Positions 21,138 through 21,271 of a DNA stretch of 21,271 nt are shown piece after piece. Location of the stretch: NCBI GenBank assembly GCA_947629225.1, contig CANRCY010000008.1, positions 1-21,271 on the forward strand, given 5' to 3'. Under the pieces are notes generated by a model, which saw nothing but the letters and a program-made list of their open reading frames with translations, ran no database searches and had not been told where the DNA came from. How positions within the stretch are numbered: position 1 is the stretch's first letter; each line of letters opens with the position of its first letter. The stretch is from an uncultured Clostridia bacterium. Its GTDB lineage: Bacteria > Bacillota > Clostridia > Christensenellales > Borkfalkiaceae. The position numbers and the translations under genes were made by a program.

Positions 21138-21271
21138 AAATTTCTTTTTACTATCTGCTTTACTATTTAAAATAAAAATTAATTTAGTATGTTTATTTTC
21201 ATGTTCTAAATATTTTAATAATTTATCACTAATTTCCTTATTTTTTTTACTAACATCTGATTTACTTGGTA
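21138..21271 (-). CDS. Low-GC foreign protein fragment, possibly DNA polymerase III delta (HolA)
   Basis: From about 21138 to the end, only roughly one base in five is G or C, against well over half elsewhere. On the minus strand one frame stays open for about 44 codons, while the other two hit stops. It reads like a real low-GC protein, rich in Lys, Asn, Ile and Leu (LLKYLEHENKHTKLIFILN, then SKADSKKKF). The YL...LIF...D.RKK-like pattern recalls HolA of AT-rich Firmicutes or Mollicutes; this is from memory and tentative. It is not in frame with the YajC-like tail and does not belong to its gene. It most likely marks a chimeric contig end. Confidence 0.45.

Overview
The window looks like a metagenome-type contig from a fairly GC-rich, uncultivated member of the Clostridia (Firmicutes). 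Three things point there: a SCIFF peptide with its radical SAM maturase, which is a near-universal Clostridia marker; the order yajC tail, TIGR04086 protein, scfA, scfB, secD, secF, recJ, rel, hemZ; and the order plsX, rnc, smc, ftsY. A Christensenellales-like gut lineage would fit, but this is inference. Nearly all genes lie on the minus strand, so transcription runs from high to low coordinates.

Layout from low to high coordinate. (1) 1-101: start of a small membrane protein cut by the window edge. (2) 352-6870: plsX-rnc-smc-ftsY (lipid precursor synthesis, RNA processing, chromosome organisation, SRP receptor), with overlapping starts and stops, one strong promoter before plsX, and a single-base frameshift in smc. 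A repeat-filled gap separates smc from ftsY. (3) 7114-7470: an orphan MazF-type endoribonuclease on the plus strand. (4) 7475-9541: a small accessory module. A BspA-like leucine-rich-repeat lipoprotein and a 72-residue XRE regulator are divergently transcribed, with two matching operators set about three helical turns apart over a near-consensus promoter. The module is bracketed by two identical 30-bp palindromes. (5) 9551-15825: hemZ, rel and recJ. hemZ carries an in-frame repeat insertion and lies behind a tandem array of ~80-bp repeats. (6) 15885-18420: secF and secD with their own promoter and terminator; both proteins are divergent. (7) 18542-20058: SCIFF precursor and maturase, with a strong promoter before the precursor and a hairpin between the two genes. 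(8) 20123-20494: TIGR04086-type membrane protein. (9) 20495-21022: repeat-rich intergenic DNA ending in a terminator. (10) 21023 to about 21137: C-terminal tail of a probable YajC. The last ~134 bases are abruptly AT-rich and encode a different, low-GC protein fragment (probably HolA), so the right end looks like a chimeric junction.

Three families of short GC-rich dispersed repeats fill the gaps and one has entered a coding region. No rRNA, tRNA, CRISPR array, transposase or phage gene was seen. The well-supported known system is the SCIFF RiPP locus. The least explained element is the palindrome-bracketed LRR lipoprotein/XRE module.
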